Below are positions 21,940 through 31,492 of a DNA stretch of 64,000 nt, piece after piece. Source of the stretch: Thermaerobacter sp. PB12/4term (GTDB taxonomy: Bacteria > Bacillota > Sulfobacillia > Thermaerobacterales > Thermaerobacteraceae); the NCBI RefSeq assembly GCF_003403315.2, contig NZ_CP048407.1, positions 186,001-250,000 on the forward strand. The letters are read 5' to 3'. The notes under the pieces were generated by a model. It worked only from the letters and a program-made list of their open reading frames with translations, was not told the origin of the DNA and ran no database searches. How positions within the stretch are numbered: the stretch's first letter is position 1; every line of letters begins with the position of its first letter. The position numbers and the translations under genes were made by a program.

Positions 21940-23487
21940 ATGCTGGCCCTGACCGCGTTCTTTGCCGGGGCCGTCCTGATGGCCCTCGAACTGCTGGGCA
22001 GCCGGCTCCTGGCGCCGAGCCTGGGGAGTTCCATTTTCGTCTGGGGCAGTCTGATCGGCGTAGTGCTGGCCGCCCTTAGCGCCGGTTACGCCCTGGGCGG
22101 CCTGGCGGCCGACCGCTGGCCGGCCCGGGCGGGTCCGGCCCTGGTGCTGGTGCTGGCCGGCGCCTGGATCCTGGTGCTGGCCGCCCGTGGCGAAGCCTGG
22201 GTCGCCGCCCTGGCGGGCCGGGTGGCGGACCCCCGCTGGGGGGCGCTGCTGGCCTCGGCGGTCCTGTTCCTCCCGCCGGGGCTTCTGCTGGGCAGCATCT
22301 CGCCCTGGCTGGTGCGGCTGGCCGCTCCGGCCACCTACCGGCTGGGCCGGGTGGCGGGGAACCTCTACGCCGTCTCCAACGCCGGGAGCATCGCCGGGAC
22401 CCTGGCCACCGCCTTCTGGCTGATCCCCCTTTTGCCGGCGGCCACCATCCTCAAGGCGCTGGCGGCCATCCTGGCGGGCGCCGCCGTGCTGCTGGCCGGG
22501 CGGCGCCACCTGGCGGTGGCCCTGCCGGCGGCGGCGGTGCTGGGGGTGGCCGTGGTGCCAGCCCCGGCTCCCGCCGCGGTGACCGCGGACGGGGCCAGGG
22601 TGGTCTACCAGCGCAACACCCTCTACCACCACCTGCGGGTGGAAGACCGGGAGGACAGCCGCTTCTTGCGCTTTGACAACTCGTGGCAGAGCGGCATGTA
22701 CCTCCACGATCCGGTGACCGCCCGGTTCGCCTACACGGACGTGATGCATGCCGGCTGGGCGCTCAAGCCCGACGCCCGGCGGGTCCTGCTGGTGGGTCTG
22801 GGGGGCGGCTCGATCCCCAAGCGGGTGCTGGCGTCCTATCCCGACGTCACCATCGATGTGGCCGAACTGGACCCGGTGGTGGTCGACGTGGCCCGACGGT
22901 TCTTCCACCTGCCCGGCGACCCGCGGCTGCGGGTGTACGTGGAGGACGGCCGCCGGTTCATCCGGCGGGCGCCCCAGCGGTATGACCTGGTGCTGCTTGA
23001 CGCCTACTACGCCGATGCCATCCCCTTTCACCTGACCACCCGCCAGTTCCTGGAGGAAGTGCGGTCCCGGCTGGCGCCGGGGGGCGTCGTGGTGGCCAAC
23101 GTCATCGGGGCGCTGGAAGGACCGCGCAGCGCCCTGCTGCGGGCCTTTTACCGCACCTACCGGGAGGTCTTCCCCGAGGTGTACCTGATGCCCGTTCTGC
23201 CGGTGGAACCGGCGGAGCTGCAGAACGTGATCCTCCTGGCCCGGGACGACCAGGGGGAGCCCGGCCCCCTGGACGGGGAGGAACTGGCCCGGGCGGTGGA
23301 GGCGTGGGCGGCCCGCCACCCGGAACTGGAGGCGCTGGCCGCGGCGGCCCGGTGGATCTATGACCGGCCGGTGCCGGTGGACGATGTTCCGGTGCTGCAG
23401 GACGATTACGCGCCCGTGGACGCCCTGCTGCACTTTGAGCGGGACAACCCGCTGCCGGACGTGCTCCGGCCGGGCGGCGGGAACTGA
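21940..23487 (+). CDS. Membrane-anchored spermidine synthase-like protein
   Basis: A 515-residue fusion. About seven hydrophobic segments in residues 1-205 are followed by a soluble Rossmann methyltransferase domain of the spermidine-synthase family (VLLVGLGGGSIPKRVL, DVAELDPVVVDVARRF, YDLVLLDAYYADAIP). Fused forms are common in bacteria and often lack proven polyamine synthase activity. The catalytic-loop Asp corresponds to LLDAYY. ATG 21940 is preceded by GGATGGAGG. The next gene starts 24 nt downstream, so they are probably co-transcribed. The substrate is unknown. Confidence 0.8.
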   Translation: MLALTAFFAGAVLMALELLGSRLLAPSLGSSIFVWGSLIGVVLAALSAGYALGGLAADRWPARAGPALVLVLAGAWILVLAARGEAWVAALAGRVADPRWGALLASAVLFLPPGLLLGSISPWLVRLAAPATYRLGRVAGNLYAVSNAGSIAGTLATAFWLIPLLPAATILKALAAILAGAAVLLAGRRHLAVALPAAAVLGVAVVPAPAPAAVTADGARVVYQRNTLYHHLRVEDREDSRFLRFDNSWQSGMYLHDPVTARFAYTDVMHAGWALKPDARRVLLVGLGGGSIPKRVLASYPDVTIDVAELDPVVVDVARRFFHLPGDPRLRVYVEDGRRFIRRAPQRYDLVLLDAYYADAIPFHLTTRQFLEEVRSRLAPGGVVVANVIGALEGPRSALLRAFYRTYREVFPEVYLMPVLPVEPAELQNVILLARDDQGEPGPLDGEELARAVEAWAARHPELEALAAAARWIYDRPVPVDDVPVLQDDYAPVDALLHFERDNPLPDVLRPGGGN

Positions 23488-23511
23488 AGGAGCGTTGAAG
23501 GAGGGCGGCCG

Positions 23512-23862
23512 ATGAACCTGCTGCTGCGCTGGCTGATCAGCGCCGGGTCCATCCTGCTGGTGGCCTGGCTGCTGGAGGGGATCGACGTCACGGGGCCGGG
23601 GGCGGCGCTGGTGGCCGCGCTGGTGCTGGGCCTGGTCAACGCGGTGATCCGGCCGGTGGTCCTGTTTCTCACCATGCCCATCGGCTGCGTGACCCTGGGC
23701 CTGTTTACCTTCGTGGTCAACGCCCTGATGTTCTGGTTGGTGGGGGCGGTGGTGGACGGCTTTGAGGTCCGGGGGTTCGTCCCCGCCCTGATCGGCTCCT
23801 TGCTGGTCAGCGTGATCAGCACGGTGGCCAGCCGCCTGTGGGCCGACCGGGGCGAGCGGTGA
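23512..23862 (+). CDS. Small four-helix membrane protein, phage holin family 4 / YvlD-like
   Basis: A 116-residue protein with four hydrophobic helices (residues 5-22, 30-48, 55-80, 92-108) and the family signature LGLVNAVIRPVVLFLTMPI followed by TLGLFTFVVNALMFWL. These proteins are named after mycobacteriophage holins but are widespread chromosomal envelope proteins of unknown role (Bacillus YvlD is one). ATG 23512 has AAGGAGGG upstream. It is the last gene of a + strand unit facing aroQ. Confidence 0.82.
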   Translation: MNLLLRWLISAGSILLVAWLLEGIDVTGPGAALVAALVLGLVNAVIRPVVLFLTMPIGCVTLGLFTFVVNALMFWLVGAVVDGFEVRGFVPALIGSLLVSVISTVASRLWADRGER

Positions 23863-23964
23863 CGGCAGCGGGGGCGGCAGCGCCGCGGCCAGCGCCGGCG
23901 GTCGCGGCGAGCGCTGAAGGCGGAACCGGGCCGGGACGCCGCCGCAAGCGGTGACGGCAGAGGC

Positions 23965-24019
23965 GGCGGGTCATGGCAGCGGCGCCCGGCGACGGGCCTC
24001 GGCGGGCGGGTCATGGCAG
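23965..24019. repeat. Imperfect direct repeat in the yvlD-like/aroQ convergent gap
   Basis: GGCGGGTCATGGCAG occurs at 23965-23979 and 24005-24019, amid other GGTGACGGCAG-like copies (23861, 23950). The convergent gap 23863-24065 holds no T-rich terminator and no gene. Confidence 0.6.
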
Positions 24020-24065
24020 AGGCCACCGGTGACGGGCCACGGCCCGCGGTCACGGCCGCCGCCCC

Positions 24066-24893
24066 TCAGGGCCCCTCGGCGGTCCCGGCCCCGGGCCCGG
24101 GCGCCAGGCCGGCCAGGGCCAGCAGCCCCTCCAAGGCCAGCAGGTAGCCCGTCACCCCCAGCCCGCTGATCACGCCGCGGCAGGCGCCTGCCGTGAGCAG
24201 CCGGTGCCGGAAGGGCTCCCGGGCGTGAACGTTGCTGAGGTGCACCTCGATCACCGGCACCCCTAGGCCGGCGATGGCGGCCACCGCGTCCCGTAAGGCC
24301 ACGCTGGTGTGGGCGTAACCGCCGGGGTTCAAGATCACGCCCAGGTACCGGCCGGGCGCCTGGTGCAGCCGGTCGATCAGCACGCCTTCGTGGTTGCTCT
24401 GAAAGCACTCTACGGGCACCCCGTAGCGGGCGGCCCGCCTTTGCAGCAAGGCGTCCAGTTCCGCCAGGCTGGTGTGCCCGTAGACCTCGGGTTCCCTGCG
24501 ACCCAGCAGGTTCAGGTTGGGCCCGTGCAAGACCAGAACGGGCCGGCCCGGGGCAGGTTGCGGGCTGCCCCCAGGGCTGGCCTCGGCCGGCGCGGCGCCG
24601 GGGGATCCGTCCTGCCGGGCCGGGCCGGACGTTCCGGCCGGCCCGGGCTGAAAAGGGGTCGTCACCGCTTCGTCCACCTCGCCATCTGCCGGTTTTCCTG
24701 CCGTCACGGGTCCTGCCGTGGTCACCGTCCTGCTACCGTGCTGCGGCCTGCCGGGCCGCAGGATCGCCGGGAGGGCCGCCGCGACGGCCGCTCGGATGGT
24801 CGCCGAGATGGCCGCGGGAAGGCCATGCCGGCCACCGGAAGGCCATCCCGCCGGAAGGCCACCCCGGCGGCCATCCCGGGCAGACCGCCGCAA
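24066..24893 (-). CDS. aroQ: Type II 3-dehydroquinate dehydratase
   Basis: Converts 3-dehydroquinate to 3-dehydroshikimate, step 3 of the shikimate pathway. The catalytic core begins at VLVLHGPNLNLLG and carries the flexible active-site loop RREPEVYG, SNHEG, NPGGYAHTS and EVHLSNVHAREPFR, all diagnostic of the type II enzyme. The core is about 150 residues. The open frame extends about 115 residues further upstream (TTG at 24893), but that part is Arg/Gly/Pro-rich without similarity. The real start is unclear; GTG codons near 24723 and 24660 are alternatives. It is the last gene of the aro operon, 44 nt or more after aroKB. Confidence 0.93.
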   Translation of the reverse strand: MRRSARDGRRGGLPAGWPSGGRHGLPAAISATIRAAVAAALPAILRPGRPQHGSRTVTTAGPVTAGKPADGEVDEAVTTPFQPGPAGTSGPARQDGSPGAAPAEASPGGSPQPAPGRPVLVLHGPNLNLLGRREPEVYGHTSLAELDALLQRRAARYGVPVECFQSNHEGVLIDRLHQAPGRYLGVILNPGGYAHTSVALRDAVAAIAGLGVPVIEVHLSNVHAREPFRHRLLTAGACRGVISGLGVTGYLLALEGLLALAGLAPGPGAGTAEGP

Positions 24894-24937
24894 GACCGCG
24901 CCGGGAAGACCGCCAGAAGACCATGCTGCGCCTGCAG

Positions 24938-27154
24938 TTACACCTGGGCGCGCCCTGCCCCTGCAGCAGGCGACCGGCCGGCCAGAGACCGGCCGACCAG
25001 CTCCTTCACCACCGCCTCGGGCACGTCGTCCCGCAGGGCGATCTGCCCCGGCGCCCCGAGCAGGACGAACCGCACCCTGCCCTGCCGGTTCTTCTTGTCA
25101 TGCTGCAGGCGACCCAGCAGCTCGGCGGCGGTGGGCGGCTCCACACCCCATTCCCGGCAAGCCTGGGCCAGGGTGACGGGAAGGCCGAGGCGGGCCAGCA
25201 GCTCCTCCACCCGGCCGGCCAGCCCGGCGGGGGCCATCCCCAGCCGCTCCGACAAGGCCAGGGCCAGCACCAGGCCGGCGGCCACGGCATCGCCATGGGG
25301 CACCCGGTAGCCGGCGGCGGCCTCCAGGGCGTGGGCAAAGGTGTGGCCCAGGTTGAGGAAGGCGCGGGGGCCGCGTTCTTCCGGGTCCTGGGCGACGATC
25401 CGCGCCTTGACGGCCACCGAGCGGGCGATGAGGGGCGCCAGCCCGTGGGGGTCGCGGTCCAGCAGCCGGGGCACGGCGGCCTCCAGGGCGGCCAGGTGGC
25501 CTTCCCCGTCCAGCAGGGCGTGCTTGACCATCTCCGCCAGCCCGCCCCGGTAAGCGGCCTGGGGCTGGGTGGCCAGGGTGGCCGGGTCGGCCACCACCAG
25601 CCGCGGCTGGTGGAAGGCGCCGATCAGGTTCTTGGCCCGCGGGTGGTTGACGGCCACCTTGCCGCCGGCGCTGGCGTCAACCTGGGCGAGGAGCGTGGTG
25701 GGCAGCTGGGCAAAGGCGATGCCCCGCATGTAGGTGGCGGCGACGAATCCCGCCAGGTCGCCCACCACCCCGCCGCCCAGGGCGAAGACCCAGGCGTCGC
25801 GGCCCGCGCCGGCTTCCACCAGCCGGTCGTAGAGGCGGGAGGCCCACTCCAGGGACTTGGCTTCCTCCCCGGCGGGCACCACGGCCCGGACCACCCGGAA
25901 CCCCGCCCGCTCCAGGGCCCGGGCGACCCGCCCGCCGTAGAGGGCGGACACCACGGGATCGCTGGCCAGCAGGGCCACGGGCGCGCCCCCGCCAGGCTGG
26001 CCGGCCGGGCGCTCTTCCGCTAGGGGACCGGCCGCTGGAGGGCCTGACAGAAGGCCGGCAGCGCCGGGCGTGGCCCGGGTAGCCGCCGGACCCGGCCGGC
26101 CCGGAGCCCCCCAGGGCGGTGTTCCGCCGGCGGGGACTCCACCGGTCCATGCGGCGGCCAGCAGCGCCTCCAGCCCCACCTCCCCCGCGGTGCCCGTCAC
26201 CGTGCCCGCTCCCGTGCCCGCCACCGCACCGGGACGCACCCACAGAGGGTAGCGCTCGGCCCCCGCCTCGATCAACAGGTCCGGCTCCGCGACGGCGGCG
26301 GGCGCCGTAGGCGCGGAAGACGCCCCGGGGGGAGCCGTAGCGGCGGAAGGCACGGTGCCGGGACCGGCGGCGGAAGGCGCCGCGGCGGGATCCGTGGCGG
26401 AGGAAGGTGCGCGGGCGTGCGGCGGGGCGCCGGGCGGCGGGACGGTGGCCACCGAACCCGGGGCGGTGGTCACGGAACCTGAGGGGCCGTGGGGGCCTAA
26501 GGCGGTCGTGCCGGTCCCCGGGCGGGCAGCGGGGCCGGGGACGGGTACCGGTAGGAGGTGTTCGAGGACCGCCTCCGTGACCGCCGCCACCGGCCGGCCG
26601 GCGGTGGGGATGCGGTACCGGGCCACGGCCGCGTAGGCACCGGCCCGCTGCTGGAGCAGCTGGGCCAGGCGCTGAGCGAGGACGGCCGGCGGGTGATCCG
26701 GCGACCCGCCGGCCGGGGAAGCGCCCAGCTCCCGAGAGGCACCCACCATTGAGACAGCTTCAGCCGCCGCGCCCGCCAGCAGGGGCCGGCCGGCGGCCTC
26801 CTGCCCGGCCAGCCGGCGGGCCAGTTCCTCCGGCGGGGCCTCCAGCCAGACCACCCAGGGCTCGGCGGCCAGCTTTGCCCGGTTCGCCTCCGAGAGCACC
26901 ACCCCGCCCCCCGTGGCGATGACCACCCGCTCCAGGGCCAGGGCCCAGGCCAGCGCCTGTTCCTCCCGGCGCCGAAACCCTGCCTCCCCCTCCTGGGCGA
27001 AGAGGGCGCCGACGGTGCGGCCCGCCGCCTGTTCGACGAGGTCGTCCAGGTCGAGAAAGGCCCAGCCCAGGCGGGCGGCCAGGGCCCGTCCCACGGTGGT
27101 CTTGCCGGCGCCCATCATGCCGACCAGTACGAGCCGCAGGGGCCTTCCCGTCAC
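24938..27154 (-). CDS. aroKB: Bifunctional shikimate kinase / 3-dehydroquinate synthase fusion
   Basis: A 738-residue fusion. Residues 5-202 are shikimate kinase (P-loop [24 protein letters not shown]-rich lid), which phosphorylates shikimate. Residues 203-290 are a Pro/Ala/Gly/Thr linker. Residues 291-738 are 3-dehydroquinate synthase, with [11 protein letters not shown], the NAD/metal region [28 protein letters not shown] and the metal ligand histidines in [11 protein letters not shown] and VPHGDAV. A further insertion of about 75 residues lies near 315-390. GTG 27154 overlaps the aroC stop (GTGA). AroK-AroB fusions exist in some thermophiles such as Thermotoga; the long linker here looks lineage-specific. 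Confidence 0.95.
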   Translation of the reverse strand: MTGRPLRLVLVGMMGAGKTTVGRALAARLGWAFLDLDDLVEQAAGRTVGALFAQEGEAGFRRREEQALAWALALERVVIATGGGVVLSEANRAKLAAEPWVVWLEAPPEELARRLAGQEAAGRPLLAGAAAEAVSMVGASRELGASPAGGSPDHPPAVLAQRLAQLLQQRAGAYAAVARYRIPTAGRPVAAVTEAVLEHLLPVPVPGPAARPGTGTTALGPHGPSGSVTTAPGSVATVPPPGAPPHARAPSSATDPAAAPSAAGPGTVPSAATAPPGASSAPTAPAAVAEPDLLIEAGAERYPLWVRPGAVAGTGAGTVTGTAGEVGLEALLAAAWTGGVPAGGTPPWGAPGRPGPAATRATPGAAGLLSGPPAAGPLAEERPAGQPGGGAPVALLASDPVVSALYGGRVARALERAGFRVVRAVVPAGEEAKSLEWASRLYDRLVEAGAGRDAWVFALGGGVVGDLAGFVAATYMRGIAFAQLPTTLLAQVDASAGGKVAVNHPRAKNLIGAFHQPRLVVADPATLATQPQAAYRGGLAEMVKHALLDGEGHLAALEAAVPRLLDRDPHGLAPLIARSVAVKARIVAQDPEERGPRAFLNLGHTFAHALEAAAGYRVPHGDAVAAGLVLALALSERLGMAPAGLAGRVEELLARLGLPVTLAQACREWGVEPPTAAELLGRLQHDKKNRQGRVRFVLLGAPGQIALRDDVPEAVVKELVGRSLAGRSPAAGAGRAQV

Positions 27155-28584
27155 CGGGGGTCCCTCCCCGGGGTGGGGGCGCCGGCCTGGCTCCCGCCCG
27201 CCGGAGGGGAACCGGCAGCCCGGGACGCCTCCGGTGCCGGGGCACGGTCGACCCAGGCGGCCAGGCGCTCGCAGTATGCGATGTAGTTGCGCAGCATGTC
27301 GTCGACGCTGTCGCCGCCGAACTTGTCGATCCACGCCGCGGCCAGCTCCAGCGCCACGATGGCCTCGCCCACCACCGCCGCCGCCGGCACGGCACAGATG
27401 TCCGACCGCTCGTGGTGGGCGGCGAAGGGTTCCCCGGTCAGCAGGTCGGCCGACGGCAGGGGCCGGCGCAGGGTGGCGATGGGCTTCATCGCCGCCCGCA
27501 GGACCAGGGGCTCGCCGTTGGTGATGCCGCCTTCGATGCCCCCGGCCCCGTTGCGGTACCGGAAGAACCCGGCCGCCGGGCCGCGCCAGCCGTCGGCCCC
27601 GGCCCGGGCTGCGGCGGCCCGGGCCGCCGGGTGGGCGGGACCGGGCGCCGCTGGGGCTGGTTCCGTACCCTCCAGGCGGGGCGGGCGGAACCCGATGGGG
27701 TCGTGGACCCGGGAACCCGGCAGGGCGGCGGCGGCGAAGCCCAGGCCCACCTCAACCCCCTTGATGGCGTTCAGCGCCATCAAGGCCCCGGCCAGCCGTC
27801 CCTCCAGCCGCCGGTCGCCGCTGGAGTGGCTGCCCAGCCCCACGGGCACCCCGGTGACCAGGATCTCGAACACGCCCCCCAGGGTGTCCCCGGCCTGGCC
27901 GGCGGTCCGGATGGCCTCCACCATCCGCTCCGACGCCGCCGGATCCGGGCAGCGGACCGGCGAGGCTTCGGTGGCCTCCTCGAGGGCCCCCGGGTCCACG
28001 GGCGGGCGGCCGTCCTCGCCGTACTCCAGGACCGGCGACGGGATGGCCACCTCGCCGATGCGCAGCACGTAGCTCTGGATGCGGACCCCGAACAGGCCGA
28101 GCAGCTTGCGGGCGACGGCCCCCGCGGCTACCCGGGCCGCCGTCTCCCGGGCGCTGGCCCGCTCCAGGACGTCCCGGATGTCGCGGGCGCCGTATTTCAG
28201 GGCGCCCGCCAGGTCGGCATGGCCCGGGCGGGGGCGGGTGACGGGTTCCAGGCGCCAGTCGCCGTCCGCAGTGGCCTGGGCGGCGGCGTCCGGGGGCTCC
28301 GGCGCCATGGCCCGGCTCCAGTTCTCCCAGTCGCGGTTGGGAATCCACAGGGCGATGGGGCTGCCCAGGGTGCGGCCGTGGCGCACCCCGCCCACGATCC
28401 GCACCCGGTCCTGCTCGATCTTCATGCGGCCGCCCCGGCCATAACCCCGCTGGCGCCGGGCCAGGTCGCGGTCGATGTCGGCGGCCGTCAGGGGCAGCCC
28501 GTGGGGCACGCCTTCCAGGACGGCCACCAGGCCGGGTCCGTGGGATTCGCCGGCGGTCAACAGCCGCAGGGCCACCGGGTTCAC
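27151..28584 (-). CDS. aroC: Chorismate synthase
   Basis: FMN-dependent anti-elimination converting EPSP to chorismate, the last shared step. The 477-residue protein has the family blocks GESHGPGL (N-terminus), [44 protein letters not shown] and [17 protein letters not shown]. An extra Ala/Pro-rich segment sits near residues 305-330 (between LEGTEPAP and GWRGPA), and a Pro/Gly-rich tail follows the core. GTG 28584 overlaps the aroE stop by 4 nt. Confidence 0.96.
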   Translation of the reverse strand: MNPVALRLLTAGESHGPGLVAVLEGVPHGLPLTAADIDRDLARRQRGYGRGGRMKIEQDRVRIVGGVRHGRTLGSPIALWIPNRDWENWSRAMAPEPPDAAAQATADGDWRLEPVTRPRPGHADLAGALKYGARDIRDVLERASARETAARVAAGAVARKLLGLFGVRIQSYVLRIGEVAIPSPVLEYGEDGRPPVDPGALEEATEASPVRCPDPAASERMVEAIRTAGQAGDTLGGVFEILVTGVPVGLGSHSSGDRRLEGRLAGALMALNAIKGVEVGLGFAAAALPGSRVHDPIGFRPPRLEGTEPAPAAPGPAHPAARAAAARAGADGWRGPAAGFFRYRNGAGGIEGGITNGEPLVLRAAMKPIATLRRPLPSADLLTGEPFAAHHERSDICAVPAAAVVGEAIVALELAAAWIDKFGGDSVDDMLRNYIAYCERLAAWVDRAPAPEASRAAGSPPAGGSQAGAPTPGRDPR

Positions 28585-29723
28585 GCTCCTTGCTCCGGAG
28601 ATGACGCCCCCCGGCCCGTGCCGTCCCAGGCCTCCGCCGGAACGTCCCGGGCCCCGGGGGCACCCGGGTCGCCGGCGGCCAGGGCCGCCTGCAGGGCGGC
28701 CCGCATGGCGGCCAGGGGGGCGGGCCGGTTCGTCCAGAGTTCAAAGGCGGCGGCCCCCTGGTGCAGCAGCATGCCCAGGCCGCCGATGGCCCGGGCGCCG
28801 GCCGCCGCCGCCCGGGCCAGGAAGGGGGTGACGGCCGGCCGGTAGACCAGGTCGTAATACACCTGGCCGGGCAGGGGGCGGCAGGTAGCCGGCAGCGGGT
28901 CCACCCCCAGCTGGGGCGCCATGCCGGCGCTGGTGGCGTTGACCACCAGCAGGCAGCCGGCGGCCACCTCCGGCAGGGCCGGGTCGTCTAAGGAGAGGGC
29001 TTCCACGGGCGCCTCCACGGGCGCCGGATCCAGGGAAGCCTCGCAACCTTGATCCCGTGCGCCGGCGGGCCTCCCCGGTTGCGGGGACTGGCCCCCGTCG
29101 CCGGACCCGGCCGGGCCCGCGATCCCGTGCCGGGGGTGGGGCCGGGCCGGAGGCCCGCCGGCTGCGCCCGGATCCACGGGCGCCTGCGCCAGCTCCCGGG
29201 CCAGCGCCCGGGCCCGAGCGGCCGTCCGGTTGGCGATCACCACGGCCATGCCGGCTTCCAGCAGGGCGAAGGCCACGGCCCGGGCGGCACCGCCGGCTCC
29301 CAGGACCAGGGCCCGCCGGCCGGCTAGGCGGCCGGCGGGGAGGCCGTGCTCCTCCAGATCCCGGAGGAACCCGGTCCCGTCGGTGTTGTACCCCACCAGC
29401 GCCCCGCCGTCCTCCCGCACCACGGTGTTGACGGCGCCGATGCGGCGAGCGGCGGGATCGAGCCGGTCCAGCAGGGCGAGGGCGGCTTCCTTGTGGGGGA
29501 TGGTCAGGTTGACCCCGGCCCAGCGGGGATCGGCCCGCACCTGGGCCAGGGCGGCCTCCAGGTCCCCGGGCGGCACGTCCCAGGCCTGGTACGACCAGGG
29601 CAGGCCCGCCGCCCGGAAGGCGGCAGACTGCAGGGCGGGCGAGAGGCTGTGGCCGATGGGATGGCCCAGGACCGCCAGCCGCCGCGGCGGCGGCGAGCCG
29701 GGGGTGGCCGGGGGGCGGCTCAT
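28581..29723 (-). CDS. aroE: Shikimate dehydrogenase with internal insertion
   Basis: NADPH-dependent reduction of 3-dehydroshikimate to shikimate. Motifs present are PIGHSLSP (substrate binding), [10 protein letters not shown] with the catalytic Lys, NTDGTGF, the nucleotide-binding GAGGAARAV and NRT. At 380 residues it is about 100 longer than typical. Residues 181-240 are a Gly/Pro/Ala-rich insertion directly after the [15 protein letters not shown] helix, where the cofactor domain would be interrupted on its surface, and the tail is low-complexity. ATG 29723 overlaps the aroA stop (ATGA). Confidence 0.94.
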   Translation of the reverse strand: MSRPPATPGSPPPRRLAVLGHPIGHSLSPALQSAAFRAAGLPWSYQAWDVPPGDLEAALAQVRADPRWAGVNLTIPHKEAALALLDRLDPAARRIGAVNTVVREDGGALVGYNTDGTGFLRDLEEHGLPAGRLAGRRALVLGAGGAARAVAFALLEAGMAVVIANRTAARARALARELAQAPVDPGAAGGPPARPHPRHGIAGPAGSGDGGQSPQPGRPAGARDQGCEASLDPAPVEAPVEALSLDDPALPEVAAGCLLVVNATSAGMAPQLGVDPLPATCRPLPGQVYYDLVYRPAVTPFLARAAAAGARAIGGLGMLLHQGAAAFELWTNRPAPLAAMRAALQAALAAGDPGAPGARDVPAEAWDGTGRGASSPEQGA

Positions 29724-31492
29724 GCCGGTTCATCCCCCGCGGCCGGGGCCGGCAGGGAGCCGGGTGCCGCACCTGCACCGCCTGCTTCCAGGGAAACCAA
29801 GCCTGCCCCCAGGGTCACCGGGCTTGCCGGCTGGGGCTCCGGGCTCCCCGGCAGGCCTTCCGGACCCTCCACGGGAGCGCCCAGCCGGCGGAGGTTGCTG
29901 AAGAAGCCAGGGTCCGACACGGCGGCGCTGGCGGCGCCGGTGATCACCGTCTCGCCGGCCGCCACCAGCCCGGCCACGGCCAGGGCCATGGCCATGCGGT
30001 GGTCGCCCCGGGAAGAGACCACGGCGCCCCGCAAGGGGGTGGGGCCGTGGATGTCCAGGCCGCCGGGGTGCTCGTCCACCCGGGCGCCCAGCCGCCGCAG
30101 TTCCTCGGCGATGGCCGTGAGGCGATCGGTTTCCTTGACCCGCAGTTCCGCGGCGTCGCGGATGCGGGTGGTGCCCCGGGCCTGGGTGGCCAGCACCGCC
30201 AGGATGGGGATCTCGTCGATCAGCCGGGGGATCAGGTCGCCGCCCACGTCCACGGCCCGCAGCTCGGAGGTTTCGGCGGTGAGGTCCGCCACCGGCTCGC
30301 CCGGCCCGCCGGCCGTTGCGGAAGAACCGGCGGGCCCTCGGGGAACGCGGCCGGGGGCCGGGCGGCCTCCGTCCCCCGCTCCCCGGGCCGGCCGGCCCGG
30401 CCCCGCCGGGTCGCCGGCGGGACCGGCGCCGGGCTGCAGTTCCCGCACGGCCTTCACCCGCACCCGGGCGCCCATGGCCTGCAGCACCTCCAGGAACCCC
30501 GCCCGGGTGGGGTTGACCCCCACTCCCTGCAGGGTGATCCGGCTACCCGGGCAAAGGAGGGCGGCGGCCAGGTAGAAGGCGGCCGCCGACGGGTCGCCGG
30601 GGATGGCCAGCCGGGCCGGGGCGGCCAGGACCTGGCCGCCGTCGACGGCGACCAGCAGCCCGTCCCGCTCCACGGCGACGCCGAAGAGGGGCAGCAGCCG
30701 CTCGGTGTGATCGCGGGAGAGGGCGGGCTCGCGGACGCTGGTTCGTCCCGCGGCAAACAGCCCTGCCAGCAGGATGGCGCTCTTGACCTGGGCGCTGGCC
30801 ACGGGGCTGTCGTGGTGGATGGCCCTGAGGTCCCCGCCCCGGATGGTCAGGGGGGCCCGGCGGCCGCCCTCCCGGCCGCTGATCAGGGCGCCCATGCGGC
30901 GCAGGGGCTCGACCACCCGGTCCATGGGCCGCCGGCACAGGGAGGCATCCCCGGTCAAGGTGGCGGTGAAGGGGCGGGATGCCAGCAGCCCCAGCAAAAG
31001 GCGCATGGTGGTGCCCGAGTTGCCCGCGTCCAGGGGAGCTGCGGGAGCCTGCCAGCCGGCGATGCCCGGCCCCTCCAGCACCACCTGGTGGGGCGCCGGA
31101 CGCCGCACCGTGACCCCCAGGGCGGCAAGGCACGCCAGGGTCGAGGCAGCGTCCCGCCCCGGCGCGTAATGGTCCAGGACGACCCGGCCCCCGGCGGCGG
31201 CGGCCAGCAGGGCCGCCCGGTGGGCGATGGACTTGTCCCCCGGCACCGGCAGCGTGCCGCCCAGATCCCGGGCGGGCCGCACCCGTACCAGGCCGGAGTC
31301 CAGGGCGGGGTCGCCGGCGGCCGGTTCCGGGGCCGCCCCGGGGATCCCGGCTGGTTTGGTGGCTGCGGCCGGGGCAGGAGCGCCGGCGGGTCCGGGCGCC
31401 GCTCCGGGCAGGGCATCTCCAGGCGCTCCGCCCGCCCGGCGGTGCCGGCGATTGGATTCAGGTTCAGGCGTTGGGCAGTGCACGGGCGTCAC
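29720..31492 (-). CDS. aroA: 3-phosphoshikimate 1-carboxyvinyltransferase (EPSP synthase)
   Basis: Transfers enolpyruvyl from PEP to shikimate 3-phosphate. The core begins near residue 67 and shows PGDKSIAHRAALLAA, LDAGNSGTTMRLLLG, SAQVKSAILLAGL and the late block RVKETDRLTAIAEELRRLGA with GDHRMAMALAVAG. The SIAHR form places the enzyme with class II-like EPSP synthases, which tend to be glyphosate-tolerant (inference). The first 66 residues are a Pro/Ala tail, and about 50 extra Gly/Pro residues are inserted near residues 350-400. The start is GTG 31492, overlapping tyrA by 4 nt. Confidence 0.95.
   Translation of the reverse strand: MTPVHCPTPEPESNRRHRRAGGAPGDALPGAAPGPAGAPAPAAATKPAGIPGAAPEPAAGDPALDSGLVRVRPARDLGGTLPVPGDKSIAHRAALLAAAAGGRVVLDHYAPGRDAASTLACLAALGVTVRRPAPHQVVLEGPGIAGWQAPAAPLDAGNSGTTMRLLLGLLASRPFTATLTGDASLCRRPMDRVVEPLRRMGALISGREGGRRAPLTIRGGDLRAIHHDSPVASAQVKSAILLAGLFAAGRTSVREPALSRDHTERLLPLFGVAVERDGLLVAVDGGQVLAAPARLAIPGDPSAAAFYLAAALLCPGSRITLQGVGVNPTRAGFLEVLQAMGARVRVKAVRELQPGAGPAGDPAGPGRPARGAGDGGRPAPGRVPRGPAGSSATAGGPGEPVADLTAETSELRAVDVGGDLIPRLIDEIPILAVLATQARGTTRIRDAAELRVKETDRLTAIAEELRRLGARVDEHPGGLDIHGPTPLRGAVVSSRGDHRMAMALAVAGLVAAGETVITGAASAAVSDPGFFSNLRRLGAPVEGPEGLPGSPEPQPASPVTLGAGLVSLEAGGAGAAPGSLPAPAAGDEPA

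Noticed and set aside
23863-24065. CRISPR-like or mobile-element repeats in the yvlD-like/aroQ gap
   Set aside because: Copies are few, short and irregularly spaced; they look like local slippage of GC-rich sequence.
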